Assembly (NCBI RefSeq): GCF_001679665.1
Contig: NZ_CP013244.1
Location: 2,860,980-2,924,979, forward strand
Source: Candidatus Viadribacter manganicus
GTDB lineage: Bacteria; Pseudomonadota; Alphaproteobacteria; Caulobacterales; Aquidulcibacteraceae
Direction: 5' to 3'
Length of the DNA stretch: 64,000 nt
Positions 1 through 10,066 of this stretch are shown here, in pieces. Within the stretch, counting starts at the first letter, position 1. Each line of letters starts with the position of its first letter. The translations under genes were made by a program, and so were the position numbers. The notes beneath the pieces are model-generated. The model had not been told where the DNA came from and made no database searches. It saw only the letters and a list, made by a program, of their open reading frames with translations.

Positions 1-1066
1 GCGCAACGTCACCAACCTTCATGCCGCTTGGCGCGGCATCGGTGCGTGGATCGATTTGGCGCGCCGCCTTGATGACGTCCTTCAAGTCCTTTGGCTGGTG
101 GATGACGATGCGCACCAATTCTGGCGTGCCACGCCGCATTTTCTTGGGCGCAAACGCGGTGGCGTCGGCTGGCGCGGTCGCATCGCCGCCGGCGCGTGCG
201 TTTTCCGGTGCGCGCCGCCGTGGTGGCTCCACACTTTGCGGAGCAGGCGCGGGCGCCGGCGCCGGCGTCATCGTCGCTGGCGGAGGCGGCGGCTCGGCAT
301 AGGCGGGCGGCGCTGCAGGTTCCGGCGGGGCCTCAGGTTCGAGTTCTTCTTCTGTGCTAGGCGCTTCGCCGCTAGGGGTTCCTGAACCAAATGCGTCCGA
401 CAGCGCGCCATCATCTTTGCGCCCATCATCTGGTGGCGCGCCACCGACGATATCTTCGTTCGTCTCTGGCGCTGCGGTCTCGTGTTGCAAGGCGCTCTCG
501 TTGGAGAGCTCGCCTTCGAGTTTGGACTCCGGCTCGGGCGATTCCGGGTCCGGCTCGGGCGTTGGTTCCGGCATTGGCTCAGGCTTGAGCTCCGGCTCCG
601 GCTCCGGCTCCAGCTCGGGGTTTGGATCTTGCGGCGCTTCCGGTGGCTGCACTTCTTGCTCAACCGGCGGCAATGGATGTGCACGTGGCTCCTCGTTTGC
701 GCTGGCCTCGCTCTCGGCGCGGCGGCGTAGCAGATCGCGCGCACGTTCCACTGCATCGCTGAGCGCCATCGTTGGCCACGCTTCCGGCAGAAAGCCGAAG
801 TCTGTGCGTGCGTCCGTTTCGGCGAGGATGAGCTGTGCGTTCCTCAGTGAGCGAGCGAGCAAGTGCAGCAGCGCCATGAACGCGACGTCGCGCGTGGCGG
901 CGTCACTCAACACGATGCCGACATTGGCCGCGCCCTGCATGGCGCCGGCCGTGGCTTCCAGGGACCCTAGGGTATTGGCCCCGACAGCTTGGAGTCCGAA
1001 GCCGCTGGCGACGTCCTGCAGACCGGGCAGGTCTGCGTCTGCGGCCAGCAAATATCCGTTCGACAT
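1..1066 (-). CDS. Pro/Glu-rich protein of unknown function, C-terminus beyond window
   Basis: Open frame of 355 codons reading leftward from an ATG at 1066 (GGGGGAG Shine-Dalgarno just upstream) and running off the left edge without a stop, so it is incomplete. Residues 1 to about 125 look globular, with alternating hydrophobic segments (GIVLSDAATRDVAFMALLHL). Residues about 130 to 300 are a low-complexity linker with repeated Glu-Pro pairs, then Pro/Ala stretches. A basic segment, APKKMRRGTPELVRIVIHQP, opens what looks like a second folded domain. No signal peptide is visible. I do not recognise the family. The N-terminal strand/helix pattern is faintly TIR- or receiver-like, but I see no diagnostic residues. 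Divergent from the MliC-like lipoprotein. Confidence 0.7.
   Translation of the reverse strand, partial: MSNGYLLAADADLPGLQDVASGFGLQAVGANTLGSLEATAGAMQGAANVGIVLSDAATRDVAFMALLHLLARSLRNAQLILAETDARTDFGFLPEAWPTMALSDAVERARDLLRRRAESEASANEEPRAHPLPPVEQEVQPPEAPQDPNPELEPEPEPELKPEPMPEPTPEPDPESPEPESKLEGELSNESALQHETAAPETNEDIVGGAPPDDGRKDDGALSDAFGSGTPSGEAPSTEEELEPEAPPEPAAPPAYAEPPPPPATMTPAPAPAPAPQSVEPPRRRAPENARAGGDATAPADATAFAPKKMRRGTPELVRIVIHQPKDLKDVIKAARQIDPRTDAAPSGMKVGDVA
525..620. repeat. Glu-Pro codon repeat inside the Pro/Glu-rich gene
   Basis: Short near-identical units (GGCTCCGGCTC on the plus strand) encode alternating Glu-Pro on the minus strand. The tract lies in the linker of the gene at 1-1066 and could expand or contract by slippage. 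Confidence 0.7.
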
Positions 1067-1188
1067 GGCTTCTCCCCCTGGGGCGCCACTTATGGGGCGC
1101 CGTGAGCACGCCGGGCAAGCAAAGCCCGACAGAGTGTTTCTCAAAGGCGGGAAGGGCGCTAGAAAGGCGCGCAGTTGGAGAATTTTAG

Positions 1189-1506
1189 ATGCGTGCAGCC
1201 GCCATCCTATCCGTGCTGGTCCTCCTCGGCGCCTGTCAGACGCCATGCCCAGCGCCCGAAACGGGGCCGGTCACCACGTCGTTTCGGTGTGAGGATGGTT
1301 CGCTGCTCAATGTGACATTCACGCGAAATCCCGATTCCGCGCGCATCGCTCAAGAAGGCTACATCGTCGTTGACTTGCCGGCGCGGGTGAGCGGCTCGGG
1401 CTATCGCTACAACAATAACGGCGCCGAATTCCGCGGCCGCGCCAACTCTGCGCGTTGGACGCGGCCGGGAGCTGCGGAAACCGCCTGCAGCGAAGTCACC
1501 GAGTGA
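1189..1506 (+). CDS. MliC-like lysozyme inhibitor lipoprotein
   Basis: 105-residue lipoprotein. Signal peptide MRAAAILSVLVLLGAC ends in the lipobox LGAC. The mature part fits the MliC (membrane-bound inhibitor of c-type lysozyme) domain: FRCEDG near residue 33, a central beta segment, GSGYRYNNNGAEFRG at about 70-84 and a late Cys (ETAC) that could pair with the Cys of FRC. By family knowledge such proteins sit in the outer membrane facing the periplasm and block host or environmental c-type lysozyme. A GGAGA Shine-Dalgarno precedes the ATG. Divergent from the partial gene on the left and convergent with the hemerythrin gene. Confidence 0.82.
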   Translation: MRAAAILSVLVLLGACQTPCPAPETGPVTTSFRCEDGSLLNVTFTRNPDSARIAQEGYIVVDLPARVSGSGYRYNNNGAEFRGRANSARWTRPGAAETACSEVTE

Positions 1507-1517
1507 TCGGCTAGCGG

Positions 1518-2027
1518 CTAGTTCCGCTTTTTCATCTGCTTGATCAGCGCTTCCTTGCGCGCCTTCATGCGTGCGCCGAGATCATCTAGATCGAGATCGG
1601 AACGCCGCGCCTTGGCGAAGATGCCGCCGAGGCCTTCTTCTTCCTTGACGTGATGCCGGATCATCTCGCCGAGCACTTTGACTTTTGCGCTCCAGTGATC
1701 GTCACCGGGTTTGCCGCCCTCGATTTCCTTGATCAGCTTTTTTGCGGCGTCGTGCTCGACGTCGGCCTCGTCCATCATGTCGGGCTCAAGCCCAACTTCC
1801 CGGCAAGCGGGATAGAAAATCTCTTCTTCGATTTGGGTGTGCAGGCGAAGCGCCGTGCATATTTGTTTCGCGAGCTTGTGTTTGCGCGACCCGTTGGTCG
1901 TCTTTTCGAACTCTTTGAACCAAGCGTCGACCTCGCGATGTTCGGCCTTCAGCATTTTAAGCGCGTCGGGCCCTGGCGCGGGCTCGGTGCGTGTCGTGGT
2001 GCGTGGATGAGATTGGGTGGCGGCCAT
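1518..2027 (-). CDS. Hemerythrin HHE-domain protein
   Basis: 169-residue cytoplasmic protein. A flexible N-terminus of about 20 residues is followed by a four-helix hemerythrin-like domain with the expected spaced metal ligands: AEHREVDAWF at about 29-38, LRLHTQIEEEIFYP at about 60-73, VEHDAAKKLI at about 90-99 and HHVKEEEG at about 125-132. Family members bind a di-iron centre and act in oxygen, NO or peroxide sensing or storage, or in iron handling. Which of these applies cannot be read here. The C-terminus is very basic. Start ATG at 2027 has a GAGGAG Shine-Dalgarno. The next gene upstream on this strand is the RED-repeat protein, 54 nt away. Confidence 0.88.
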   Translation of the reverse strand: MAATQSHPRTTTRTEPAPGPDALKMLKAEHREVDAWFKEFEKTTNGSRKHKLAKQICTALRLHTQIEEEIFYPACREVGLEPDMMDEADVEHDAAKKLIKEIEGGKPGDDHWSAKVKVLGEMIRHHVKEEEGLGGIFAKARRSDLDLDDLGARMKARKEALIKQMKKRN

Positions 2028-2081
2028 TGGCGTTGCTCCTCGGATTTCTCCGGAAGAACAACGCCCAGGGCTGCAGGTTCC

Positions 2082-2411
2082 TTAGTGGCGGCGATCCCAG
2101 CGATCTTCGCGGCGGTCGCGGCGATCTTCACGACGATCCCAGCGATCTTCCCGCGCATCGCGCACATCTTCGCGGGCGTCGCGAACATCTTCGGCGCGAT
2201 CGCGCCAGCCGCCATTGTGCCGAGCGTCCCAGATATCCTCGCGCGCATCCAAAATATCTTCGCGCGCATCGCGGCGATCTTCACGCCGGTCCGCGCGGTC
2301 TTCGCGCCGGTCGATGCGGTCCTCGACGCGATCCCAATTGCGCGCGTGCGCCGCTGGGGCGGCCAAAGCCGTTACCGCGACGACGGCGCAGAGAGCCAAA
2401 ATTCGTTTCAT
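2082..2411 (-). CDS. Exported Arg/Asp/Glu-repeat protein
   Basis: 109 residues. A clear Sec signal peptide (MKRILALCAVVAVTALAAPAAHA) is followed by about 85 residues made almost wholly of Arg, Asp and Glu with scattered Trp, Ile and Val. Units such as DRREDRRDAREDI repeat with a roughly 7-residue period. A short break (HNGGW) splits the tract in two. The mature chain has alternating charges that would favour a single long charged helix or a low-complexity polyampholyte in the periplasm. No catalytic motif is visible. AAGGAG Shine-Dalgarno at good spacing. Function unknown; small periplasmic Arg/Asp-repeat proteins are seen in other alphaproteobacteria, but I know of no assigned role. Confidence 0.82.
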   Translation of the reverse strand: MKRILALCAVVAVTALAAPAAHARNWDRVEDRIDRREDRADRREDRRDAREDILDAREDIWDARHNGGWRDRAEDVRDAREDVRDAREDRWDRREDRRDRREDRWDRRH

Positions 2412-2469
2412 AGCAGAGCTCCTTGATACCCCTCGGAGCTACAAACGCGCGCTGTCCGCCATTCCGTCG

Positions 2470-3903
2470 CTAGCGCAGTGCAAATTCCAGCGCAGCGTCA
2501 TGACCGCTCGCAATGTCCTCGCGCGTTAACGCTATCTCGATATCGGGCACGATCCCCGCGTCCGGCTTTGGTGAAAGCGGGAAGCGGCCAATCAACGGCA
2601 CGTCGGCTTCCAGGCCTGAAGCGGGCAGGCGCAGGAAGAAGAATGCCCCGCCATTGATGCCGCGCTGATTGCCGCCGGTCGGCGCGCCAACCAAGCGGCC
2701 AAGCCGATTGCCTTTGATGCAGCTGGCGAACTGGAAGGTTGCCGAGGAGTTTTGCGAGTCGATGAGGACATCGACGCCGCCGCGAAAGCGCGGGCCGAGC
2801 GGTTCGATTTGATCGGCTTCGGTTTCGCCGCGCAGATCGAAGAAGCCATCCTCGCGCGGCACAGCATCGTCTCCCCAATTGCGGAAGGAGCGATCCCAGG
2901 TGTCGAGATATTGGTTCAGCCGATCTGGCGTTTGCCGATAGCGCGTGCGGCGCGCATTGCCTTCGCGGGCGATCGGCGCGTCGATCAGACGGGCTGCAAC
3001 GAGATCGCCACAATCGTTGCCACCTTCGTTGCCGCGAATGTCGACGATGAGCTTGGTGATGTTTCGCGCCGCGATCTCTGCGAAGCTCTGATCCAGAAAC
3101 CCGCGCCAATCCCAGCTTGAATTATAGAGCGCCCAATTGGGCATGGTCAGCAAAGCCGTTTGTGTGCGTGGGTAGCTCAACGTCCAGACCGGCCCGTTCT
3201 CTTCGGGTTCGGCGATGATGAGTGCGCGGCGCGTTGCGAGGTCGATGGTGGCGACCTCAAGGGTTTCGGCGCGCGCTGCGCTTGGCGCACGAACACGCAA
3301 GCGCACTGAAGCGCCCGGCCGATAGATCAGGCCGTAGAAAACATCGAACGTCTCATAGCGATCAAAGCCGCGTACTTCGAGCAACGCCCGCCGTTTGGCG
3401 CTGTTGTTTCCGTCCGCGCGGGCATAGGCCATCAGCGTGCGCAAGATGCTCGGCGTTGAGTGGCCGTCGATGCTTAGGATTTCGGCGCCCCGCGCGAGCC
3501 GCGGATCGCTGGATTGATTGGTGAGCACCACCATGCGCCCGTCGATCCAGACGAACTGGAAGGGGAGCAGCCGTTGCGCGTCGAAAAGTTCGGCCTGCAC
3601 GTCTTCTGATTGGTTGTAGAAGTTCGCGTAGGTATGTCCGCACTTGATGGTCGTCAGAAAACGCGACAGCGAGAGGTAGGCCTCGGCGCGCGATTGTGGC
3701 CGAGACCAGGCGCGCGAAAGTGCATCAAAGCGCGCCGCCATCTCGCGCGGCGTATTGTAGCGATAAAGGCCCGGATGCAAACTTTCGTAGGCGTCACGCA
3801 AAATTGCGACGTCGCTGGACGCATCGCCCAAAGGCGCCGCCCGAGCCGCCAGCGTCAAAGCCGCGCCTGAAGCCCCCAGCAAAACGGCTCTCCGCGACCA
3901 CAT
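2470..3903 (-). CDS. Exported S41-family peptidase
   Basis: 477 residues. An N-terminal twin-arginine-like signal (SRRAVLLGASGAALTLAARA) precedes a Ser protease of the C-terminal-processing/tricorn (S41) type. Visible family marks are the beta strand ITKLIVDIRGNEGGNDCGD, the nucleophile region VLIDSQNSSATFQFAS in the last third, and GAPTGGNQRGINGG nearby. The segment ARGAEILSIDGHS resembles the carboxylate-binding strand of a PDZ-like module. Start: ATG at 3903 has AAGGGAG five bases upstream. A GTG six bases further up is too close to that site. Probably periplasmic peptide degradation. It stands alone, divergent from ettA. Confidence 0.82.
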   Translation of the reverse strand: MWSRRAVLLGASGAALTLAARAAPLGDASSDVAILRDAYESLHPGLYRYNTPREMAARFDALSRAWSRPQSRAEAYLSLSRFLTTIKCGHTYANFYNQSEDVQAELFDAQRLLPFQFVWIDGRMVVLTNQSSDPRLARGAEILSIDGHSTPSILRTLMAYARADGNNSAKRRALLEVRGFDRYETFDVFYGLIYRPGASVRLRVRAPSAARAETLEVATIDLATRRALIIAEPEENGPVWTLSYPRTQTALLTMPNWALYNSSWDWRGFLDQSFAEIAARNITKLIVDIRGNEGGNDCGDLVAARLIDAPIAREGNARRTRYRQTPDRLNQYLDTWDRSFRNWGDDAVPREDGFFDLRGETEADQIEPLGPRFRGGVDVLIDSQNSSATFQFASCIKGNRLGRLVGAPTGGNQRGINGGAFFFLRLPASGLEADVPLIGRFPLSPKPDAGIVPDIEIALTREDIASGHDAALEFALR

Positions 3904-4025
3904 GCGCACTCCCTTCGGCGATTTTGCGGTGTTTACGGCGTCAAGGCAGCTTCGGATCGCTCGACGGGCCGCGAGAGCATCGCTATATCCGCGCTTCGAT
4001 TTTCCCGAGAGAACGGACGCGACCC

Positions 4026-5696
<1,671 letters not shown>

Positions 5697-5703
5697 GGCG
5701 AAT

Positions 5704-6570
5704 TTGAGCGGCGTGCAGAAAGCATTGCGACGTCGGCTTGCGGTGCTTGCAGTCTTTGGCGCTTGCTCTCTCGTTGCTGTAGCTATCGGCGCATATATTT
5801 GCGCGCTGAACGGTGTTGGTTCCGCGCTCTGGCTCTGCAATCTCGTGGGGTGGGGTATTGGCGCTATTCTAGCGGCAGGTCTCGCGCACATCCGCCGAGC
5901 CGAGGCGCTGCATTTCGCGCTATGGGCCGCGCCAATTGCGTTGCTCGCAACTTTCTTAAGTCCGGCGCAAGAGGGTGTGCATCGGTGGGTCGAGGTGGGC
6001 CCACTGCATATCAACGCCGCCATGTTTACGCTGCCCGCGGCGACGGTGTCGCTCGGCGCTCTTTCCCGCGACCGCGTGTGGTCATGGATAGCGCCATTCA
6101 CGGCGCTGACATTGTTGGTGTTGCAGCCAGACGCGTCGCAAGCGACGACGCTTGGCGCAGTCATGGTGGCCGTTGCAGCGGCGACCTCGTCGCGGCCGCT
6201 GTTGCAAGGCAGCGTTATCATTGGGGCAATCGGTCTTGCGATCCTCGCATGGTTTAAGTGCGATCCTCTGCAGCCTGTGCCGGAAGTGGAAGATGTCATC
6301 GAGCTCGGGCTCGTCACGGCGCCGCTACTTACGGTTGTCGCAGTTTCAATGATTGTGGTCGCCGCAGTCAGCGTTGAACGTCTCACGCGATATTTGCGCG
6401 AAGCCCCGCGCATCGCCGCCTGGGCGCTGAGTGTTTGCTTGCTAAGTTGGCTCGCCTTGACATTCTTCGGCGCTTACCCCGTGCCTTGGATCGGCATCGG
6501 TCTTAGCCCCATTATCGGCGCTTGGGTCGGTGTGGGATTGCTCGCGGGCTTACGGCGTGGAGCGATGTGA
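5704..6570 (+). CDS. Short polytopic membrane protein, SEDS (FtsW/RodA)-like
   Basis: 288 residues with about eight hydrophobic segments. Two motifs recall the SEDS glycosyltransferase family. EGVHRWVEVGPLHINA resembles the G-x-x-RW-x-x-x-GP loop of FtsW/RodA, and LVLQPDASQATTLGA resembles the LQPD-(F/L)G-T-A segment. The family is usually 350-400 residues with 10 helices, so this is short and divergent. The start is taken as TTG at 5704, seven bases after the ettA stop, with AGGGCGA upstream. GTG at 5713 is an alternative. Tight spacing suggests co-transcription with ettA. Whether it polymerises glycan is unknown. Confidence 0.7.
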   Translation: MSGVQKALRRRLAVLAVFGACSLVAVAIGAYICALNGVGSALWLCNLVGWGIGAILAAGLAHIRRAEALHFALWAAPIALLATFLSPAQEGVHRWVEVGPLHINAAMFTLPAATVSLGALSRDRVWSWIAPFTALTLLVLQPDASQATTLGAVMVAVAAATSSRPLLQGSVIIGAIGLAILAWFKCDPLQPVPEVEDVIELGLVTAPLLTVVAVSMIVVAAVSVERLTRYLREAPRIAAWALSVCLLSWLALTFFGAYPVPWIGIGLSPIIGAWVGVGLLAGLRRGAM

Positions 6571-6590
6571 GCGGATTCGTAACGGGCCGA

Positions 6591-8417
6591 TTAGCCCCGC
6601 GCCCCAGCCACATACGCATCGATCACACGCCCAAGCACGGTCATCGGCACATTGCCGCCGCCAACGACGGCATCGTTGAAGCTGGCGAAGTCATACCGCG
6701 CACCGAGCGCGCTCTGCGCGTTGTCGCGAAGCTGGTTGATAGTGTTGTGGCCGACTTTGTAGCCGCACGCTTGGCCGGGCCATGAGCAATAGCGATCGAC
6801 TTCGCTTTGCACTTCCTGCGGGTTCGAGCCGTTTTCGCGGACGAAGAAATCGACGCCTTGCTCGCGCGTCCAGCGCTTGGAATGGATGCCGCTGTCGACG
6901 ACGAGGCGGCAAGCGCGGAAGGCGAGCGATTGGAGATAACCCAAACGGCCAACGGGGAAGTCGTCATAGACGCCGAGTTCGTCGGCGATCTGTTGCGCGT
7001 AAAGCGCCCAACCTTCCGAGTACGCATTGAAGCCAAGCAGCGTGCGAATGAGCGGCTGGCGGAACGTGTATTCGCCCTGCCAGACGTGGCCGGGGATGGC
7101 TTCGTGATAGGTGAGGTCGGCGAGATCGAATTTGGTGTGCAGCGCCGGCGTTCTGAGATTGATCCAGAAATGGCCGGGCTCGCTGCCGTCGATCGTGCCC
7201 GCGCCGCCATAGGCGCCTGGCGCGCCGGCCTCAACGTCGGGCGAGATCCGCACGACTTCGAGATAGCCGCGCACTGGATTGTGAAAGGCGCGCGTGAGGC
7301 GCGCGCGGATGTCGGTGAGCTTGTCCTGGATAAAGGCCATGATCTCGGCGCGGCCCGCATCGCCATCCGAAAATTGGTAGCGACGATCGCTCGCCAGCGC
7401 GGTCATACGCGCGCCGACGCTGCCCTCGGTGTAGCCGACCGAACGCAGGATTGGGTCCATGCGGCCATGCAGCGTGCGTAGATTGTCGAGGCCCATTTCG
7501 TGGACCTCATCCGGCGTCATTTGTGTGGTCGTGCCGGCACGCAGCGCCCATGCATAGTATTCATCGCCGCGCGGCAGCTTCCACACGCCTGCATCATTGG
7601 TCGCGCGCGCTTGCAGCGATTCTAACACTGCGATTTGGCGATCGATAGCCGGCGCGATGTGTTCCTCGGCGATGCGCGCGGCGTCGGCTGCGTAGCGGGG
7701 GCTGAGATTTGCGCGAGCAGCGCGTGTCGCCAACGATGTGACGATGCCCCATTGCGTAAACGGCGCCGCGCGGCTGGTGCGAAGTTGTTGCAGCGTCTTG
7801 GCCAACAGGAAATCCGGCAGCACAACGCCGCGTCCAGCGTCGGCGCGCACGCGGACGGTTTCGCCGTCGAGCTGACGTGCGTAGGCGTCCATGCGGACGA
7901 GATAGGCTTCTGCGTCCGCGACGGTGTTGATCGAGTGACTGGAGTCGAGGAAGGAGGGGATCTCGACGAACGCACCGACGTTTTGCGCCACGACATATGG
8001 CGTGTTGCGGTACGACCAATTGTTGTTGAGGATCGCGACATCGCCGTACGGGAATTCAAAACCGCCCGCTGCGAGCTCGTACACGGTTTTAACGACATCG
8101 ACGTCAAGGCGCTTTGCTGGGCCGAGCGCATCGACATCGAGGCGGCGAAGCTGCGAAAGCGTCGAGCGGACATGGGCGCGAATGACGCCTTGGCCAGATG
8201 CCGAATGGCTGGAAAGCCGAGAGCGCAGGCGCGCACGCGCGTTTTTATCGACGCCGGCGCCGGTTGCGCTTTCAGGATAGTCGCTCAGCAATTGTTCGGT
8301 GATGCGAGCCAGCAGGCGATCTGCCGCTTCATCCGGCGTTAGCGCACTGGCGGCCGTGGCCTGGAGTGCGAGCGTTGCGGCGCCTGCTTGCAGCACGGCG
8401 CGACGGTGAAGCGTCAT
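6591..8417 (-). CDS. Exported DUF885-family protein, probable metallopeptidase
   Basis: 608 residues. A twin-arginine-like signal (HRRAVLQAGAATLALQATAASA) leads into a DUF885 domain that fills the protein. The motif YHEAIPGHVWQ in the C-terminal third is the family's HExxxGH-type element, matching metal ligands of a zinc-peptidase-like fold. FNAYSEGWALYAQQI follows, as usual for the family. The ATG at 8417 is chosen because GGGGGA lies just upstream and the signal peptide begins there; an 18-residue upstream extension lacks support. Probably secreted or periplasmic peptide hydrolysis. Substrate unknown. Single gene. Confidence 0.88.
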   Translation of the reverse strand: MTLHRRAVLQAGAATLALQATAASALTPDEAADRLLARITEQLLSDYPESATGAGVDKNARARLRSRLSSHSASGQGVIRAHVRSTLSQLRRLDVDALGPAKRLDVDVVKTVYELAAGGFEFPYGDVAILNNNWSYRNTPYVVAQNVGAFVEIPSFLDSSHSINTVADAEAYLVRMDAYARQLDGETVRVRADAGRGVVLPDFLLAKTLQQLRTSRAAPFTQWGIVTSLATRAARANLSPRYAADAARIAEEHIAPAIDRQIAVLESLQARATNDAGVWKLPRGDEYYAWALRAGTTTQMTPDEVHEMGLDNLRTLHGRMDPILRSVGYTEGSVGARMTALASDRRYQFSDGDAGRAEIMAFIQDKLTDIRARLTRAFHNPVRGYLEVVRISPDVEAGAPGAYGGAGTIDGSEPGHFWINLRTPALHTKFDLADLTYHEAIPGHVWQGEYTFRQPLIRTLLGFNAYSEGWALYAQQIADELGVYDDFPVGRLGYLQSLAFRACRLVVDSGIHSKRWTREQGVDFFVRENGSNPQEVQSEVDRYCSWPGQACGYKVGHNTINQLRDNAQSALGARYDFASFNDAVVGGGNVPMTVLGRVIDAYVAGARG

Positions 8418-8553
8418 GGTATCCCCCGAATGCGTTGGGGGTGATGAAAGGCGTCGAGCGCAGGCGGTCAAGCGGAAAGCGCCGAAGAGGCGCGCCGGTC
8501 AAACAAACGGCCGCGCAGGTTTTGCGCGGCCGTCGTTCGTTTCCGTGTCGAGC

Positions 8554-9282
8554 TTAGCCGCGGCGTGCGTCTTGCGGGATGCGGAACACAACGCGGAGAT
8601 TCACCGGCGAGCCAGCGGCGTTGCTACCGTCGGCCAATTGCGGGGCGTGGCGGAGCGTGCGCGCGACGCGCAGCGCCGCCGGGCCGAAGCCGCCGGGGGT
8701 TTCTTCGACGCGCGCGCAATCTAAGGCGCCATCGCCCTGCACAGTGCAGTGCAGGCGCGCTTCACCCTCACGGCCGCGCTCAAGCGCCCGTTCCGGATAA
8801 AGCGCCGAGAGGCGCCGTTGCGTGGGCGTGCGCACCCAGATCGGGCGCGGGTTCGCGGTCACGACGATATCTTCGCCGTCCGCCACTTCAGTCGAGGTCG
8901 CGTTGATTGGGGTGATGCCGATGGTTTCTTCCGGCACGGTTTCGGCGCGCGCGGTTTGACGGCGCGCAGGTGCGCTGGCCGCGCGCGGTGCGCTTGCCGG
9001 CGGGACGAGACTATCGTCGCTAGAGGCGGTGTCGGCGATTGGCTCATCGCTTGGGTCGATTGGACCGGCGCGCAACAGATCGTCGCTATAGGGTTCTGAA
9101 TTGTAGGCGTCGTTATAGGCGGTCTGTGCGCCGTCCTGCGCGCCGCTGTAATTCTTCCAGACGAAATAGCCGCCGCCGACCAAGACCGCCACTGCAACTG
9201 CGCCGAGCAGCAGCTTGCCACCGCCACCGCCGCCTTTGGATGCGCGAATTGTCGTAGCGCCGTGTTTCGGATCTTCGCTCAC
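8554..9282 (-). CDS. TonB-like protein with single transmembrane helix
   Basis: 242 residues from a GTG at 9282 with GAGGAG six bases upstream. A cytoplasmic N-terminus with a poly-Gly run, then one membrane helix (KLLLGAVAVAVLVGGGYFVW) at about 22-42. A long Ser/Pro/Ala/Asp-rich periplasmic stretch follows, then a C-terminal TonB-type domain from about residue 150 (RLSALYPERALERGREGEAR, then VEETPGGFGPAALRVA). TonB domains couple inner-membrane proton-motive energy to outer-membrane receptors. No exbB/exbD is nearby, so this may be an accessory TonB or a TonB-domain protein with another role. Hydrophilic spacer length is normal. Confidence 0.82.
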   Translation of the reverse strand: MSEDPKHGATTIRASKGGGGGGKLLLGAVAVAVLVGGGYFVWKNYSGAQDGAQTAYNDAYNSEPYSDDLLRAGPIDPSDEPIADTASSDDSLVPPASAPRAASAPARRQTARAETVPEETIGITPINATSTEVADGEDIVVTANPRPIWVRTPTQRRLSALYPERALERGREGEARLHCTVQGDGALDCARVEETPGGFGPAALRVARTLRHAPQLADGSNAAGSPVNLRVVFRIPQDARRG

Positions 9283-9457
9283 GTTCGTCTCCTCGGAAAG
9301 ATAGCGGGCGGGAACCCGACAGGCCCGCAATGTTCACAATGACGGTAAGTTCCTCAGTGCAGGGCTGTGACGCGCGAGGGCGCCGCCTGACTGAGCAACT
9401 CCATAGTGAAGCCTTGCTGCTTTTCCTGTGACCGAGGGCACAGTGCGAACGGGATGA

Positions 9458-9958
9458 TCAGCGCGCGAGCAGGCCCATGAGCAGGCCGTAATCGTCGTCC
9501 ATCAAGCCATTGCGGCGCGCGCGCTCAACGGCTTCGCGCCCATCGGAAGCAATGCGCGGCGCCCATGCGGCCATCGCATCGCAGCGTTCCTGCGTTGGCC
9601 GTTCGCGCCGCTCCAACGCGAGCGCTGTGATGGCGCCAACATAGCGCGCAACGCCGTCGCGTACTTCGCGTTCGCCGCCGCCATTCGCTGCGGCGTTCAT
9701 TGCGCCAATTTCGAGCGCGCCTGTGAGGCCCGCGTTGAGGACCTCACGCGTCGGCACGCGGCACGAGAAGCTGTCGCCTAATGCGCGCGACCAGTCTTCG
9801 GTGGCGCGTTCAACTTGTGACTGGCTTGGCCGGCCTGCCAGCAACGCGGACCACGCGCCGCGACTTGCAGCGTCGGCGTAACGTAATGAAGGTCCGCTCT
9901 CGCCGAGCGTGGCGCACGCGCTGAGCGCGACGAGTGTGGCGAGTAGAATGCGGCGCAT
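9458..9958 (-). CDS. Putative lipoprotein of unknown function
   Basis: 166 residues. Signal MRRILLATLVALSAC with lipobox LSAC, so probably lipid-anchored. The mature part is mostly helical and Ala/Arg-rich, with one internal Cys (FSCRVPTREV) and another at ERCDAM that could form a disulfide. No family recognised. The segment LLAGRPSQSQVERATEDWSR looks like an amphipathic helix. It is divergent from another small lipoprotein at 10067 with about 108 bp between starts, so they may share control sequences. Confidence 0.72.
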   Translation of the reverse strand: MRRILLATLVALSACATLGESGPSLRYADAASRGAWSALLAGRPSQSQVERATEDWSRALGDSFSCRVPTREVLNAGLTGALEIGAMNAAANGGGEREVRDGVARYVGAITALALERRERPTQERCDAMAAWAPRIASDGREAVERARRNGLMDDDYGLLMGLLAR

Positions 9959-10066
9959 GAGATCCTCTTGGGTTGCGCGATGCTAAGCCGAACGCCGACG
10001 AAATCTAGACTCTTCCATCCTGCCGCGCAGTGGGTCATCATTTCGCCCACACGCGGGAGGGGCGGG

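Noticed and set aside
268..756. Minus-strand frame rich in Arg and Ser opposite the start region
   Set aside because: It is a shifted reading of the Glu/Pro-rich gene that runs through in another minus-strand frame from 1066; low-complexity composition keeps several frames open.
1650..2426. Plus-strand frame of 258 codons over the hemerythrin and RED-repeat genes
   Set aside because: It is the antisense reading of two minus-strand genes with good ribosome sites and family signatures.
3696..4025. 110-codon N-terminal extension of EttA
   Set aside because: It lies antisense to the S41 peptidase gene and would exceed the normal EttA length; the ATG at 4026 gives the family length.
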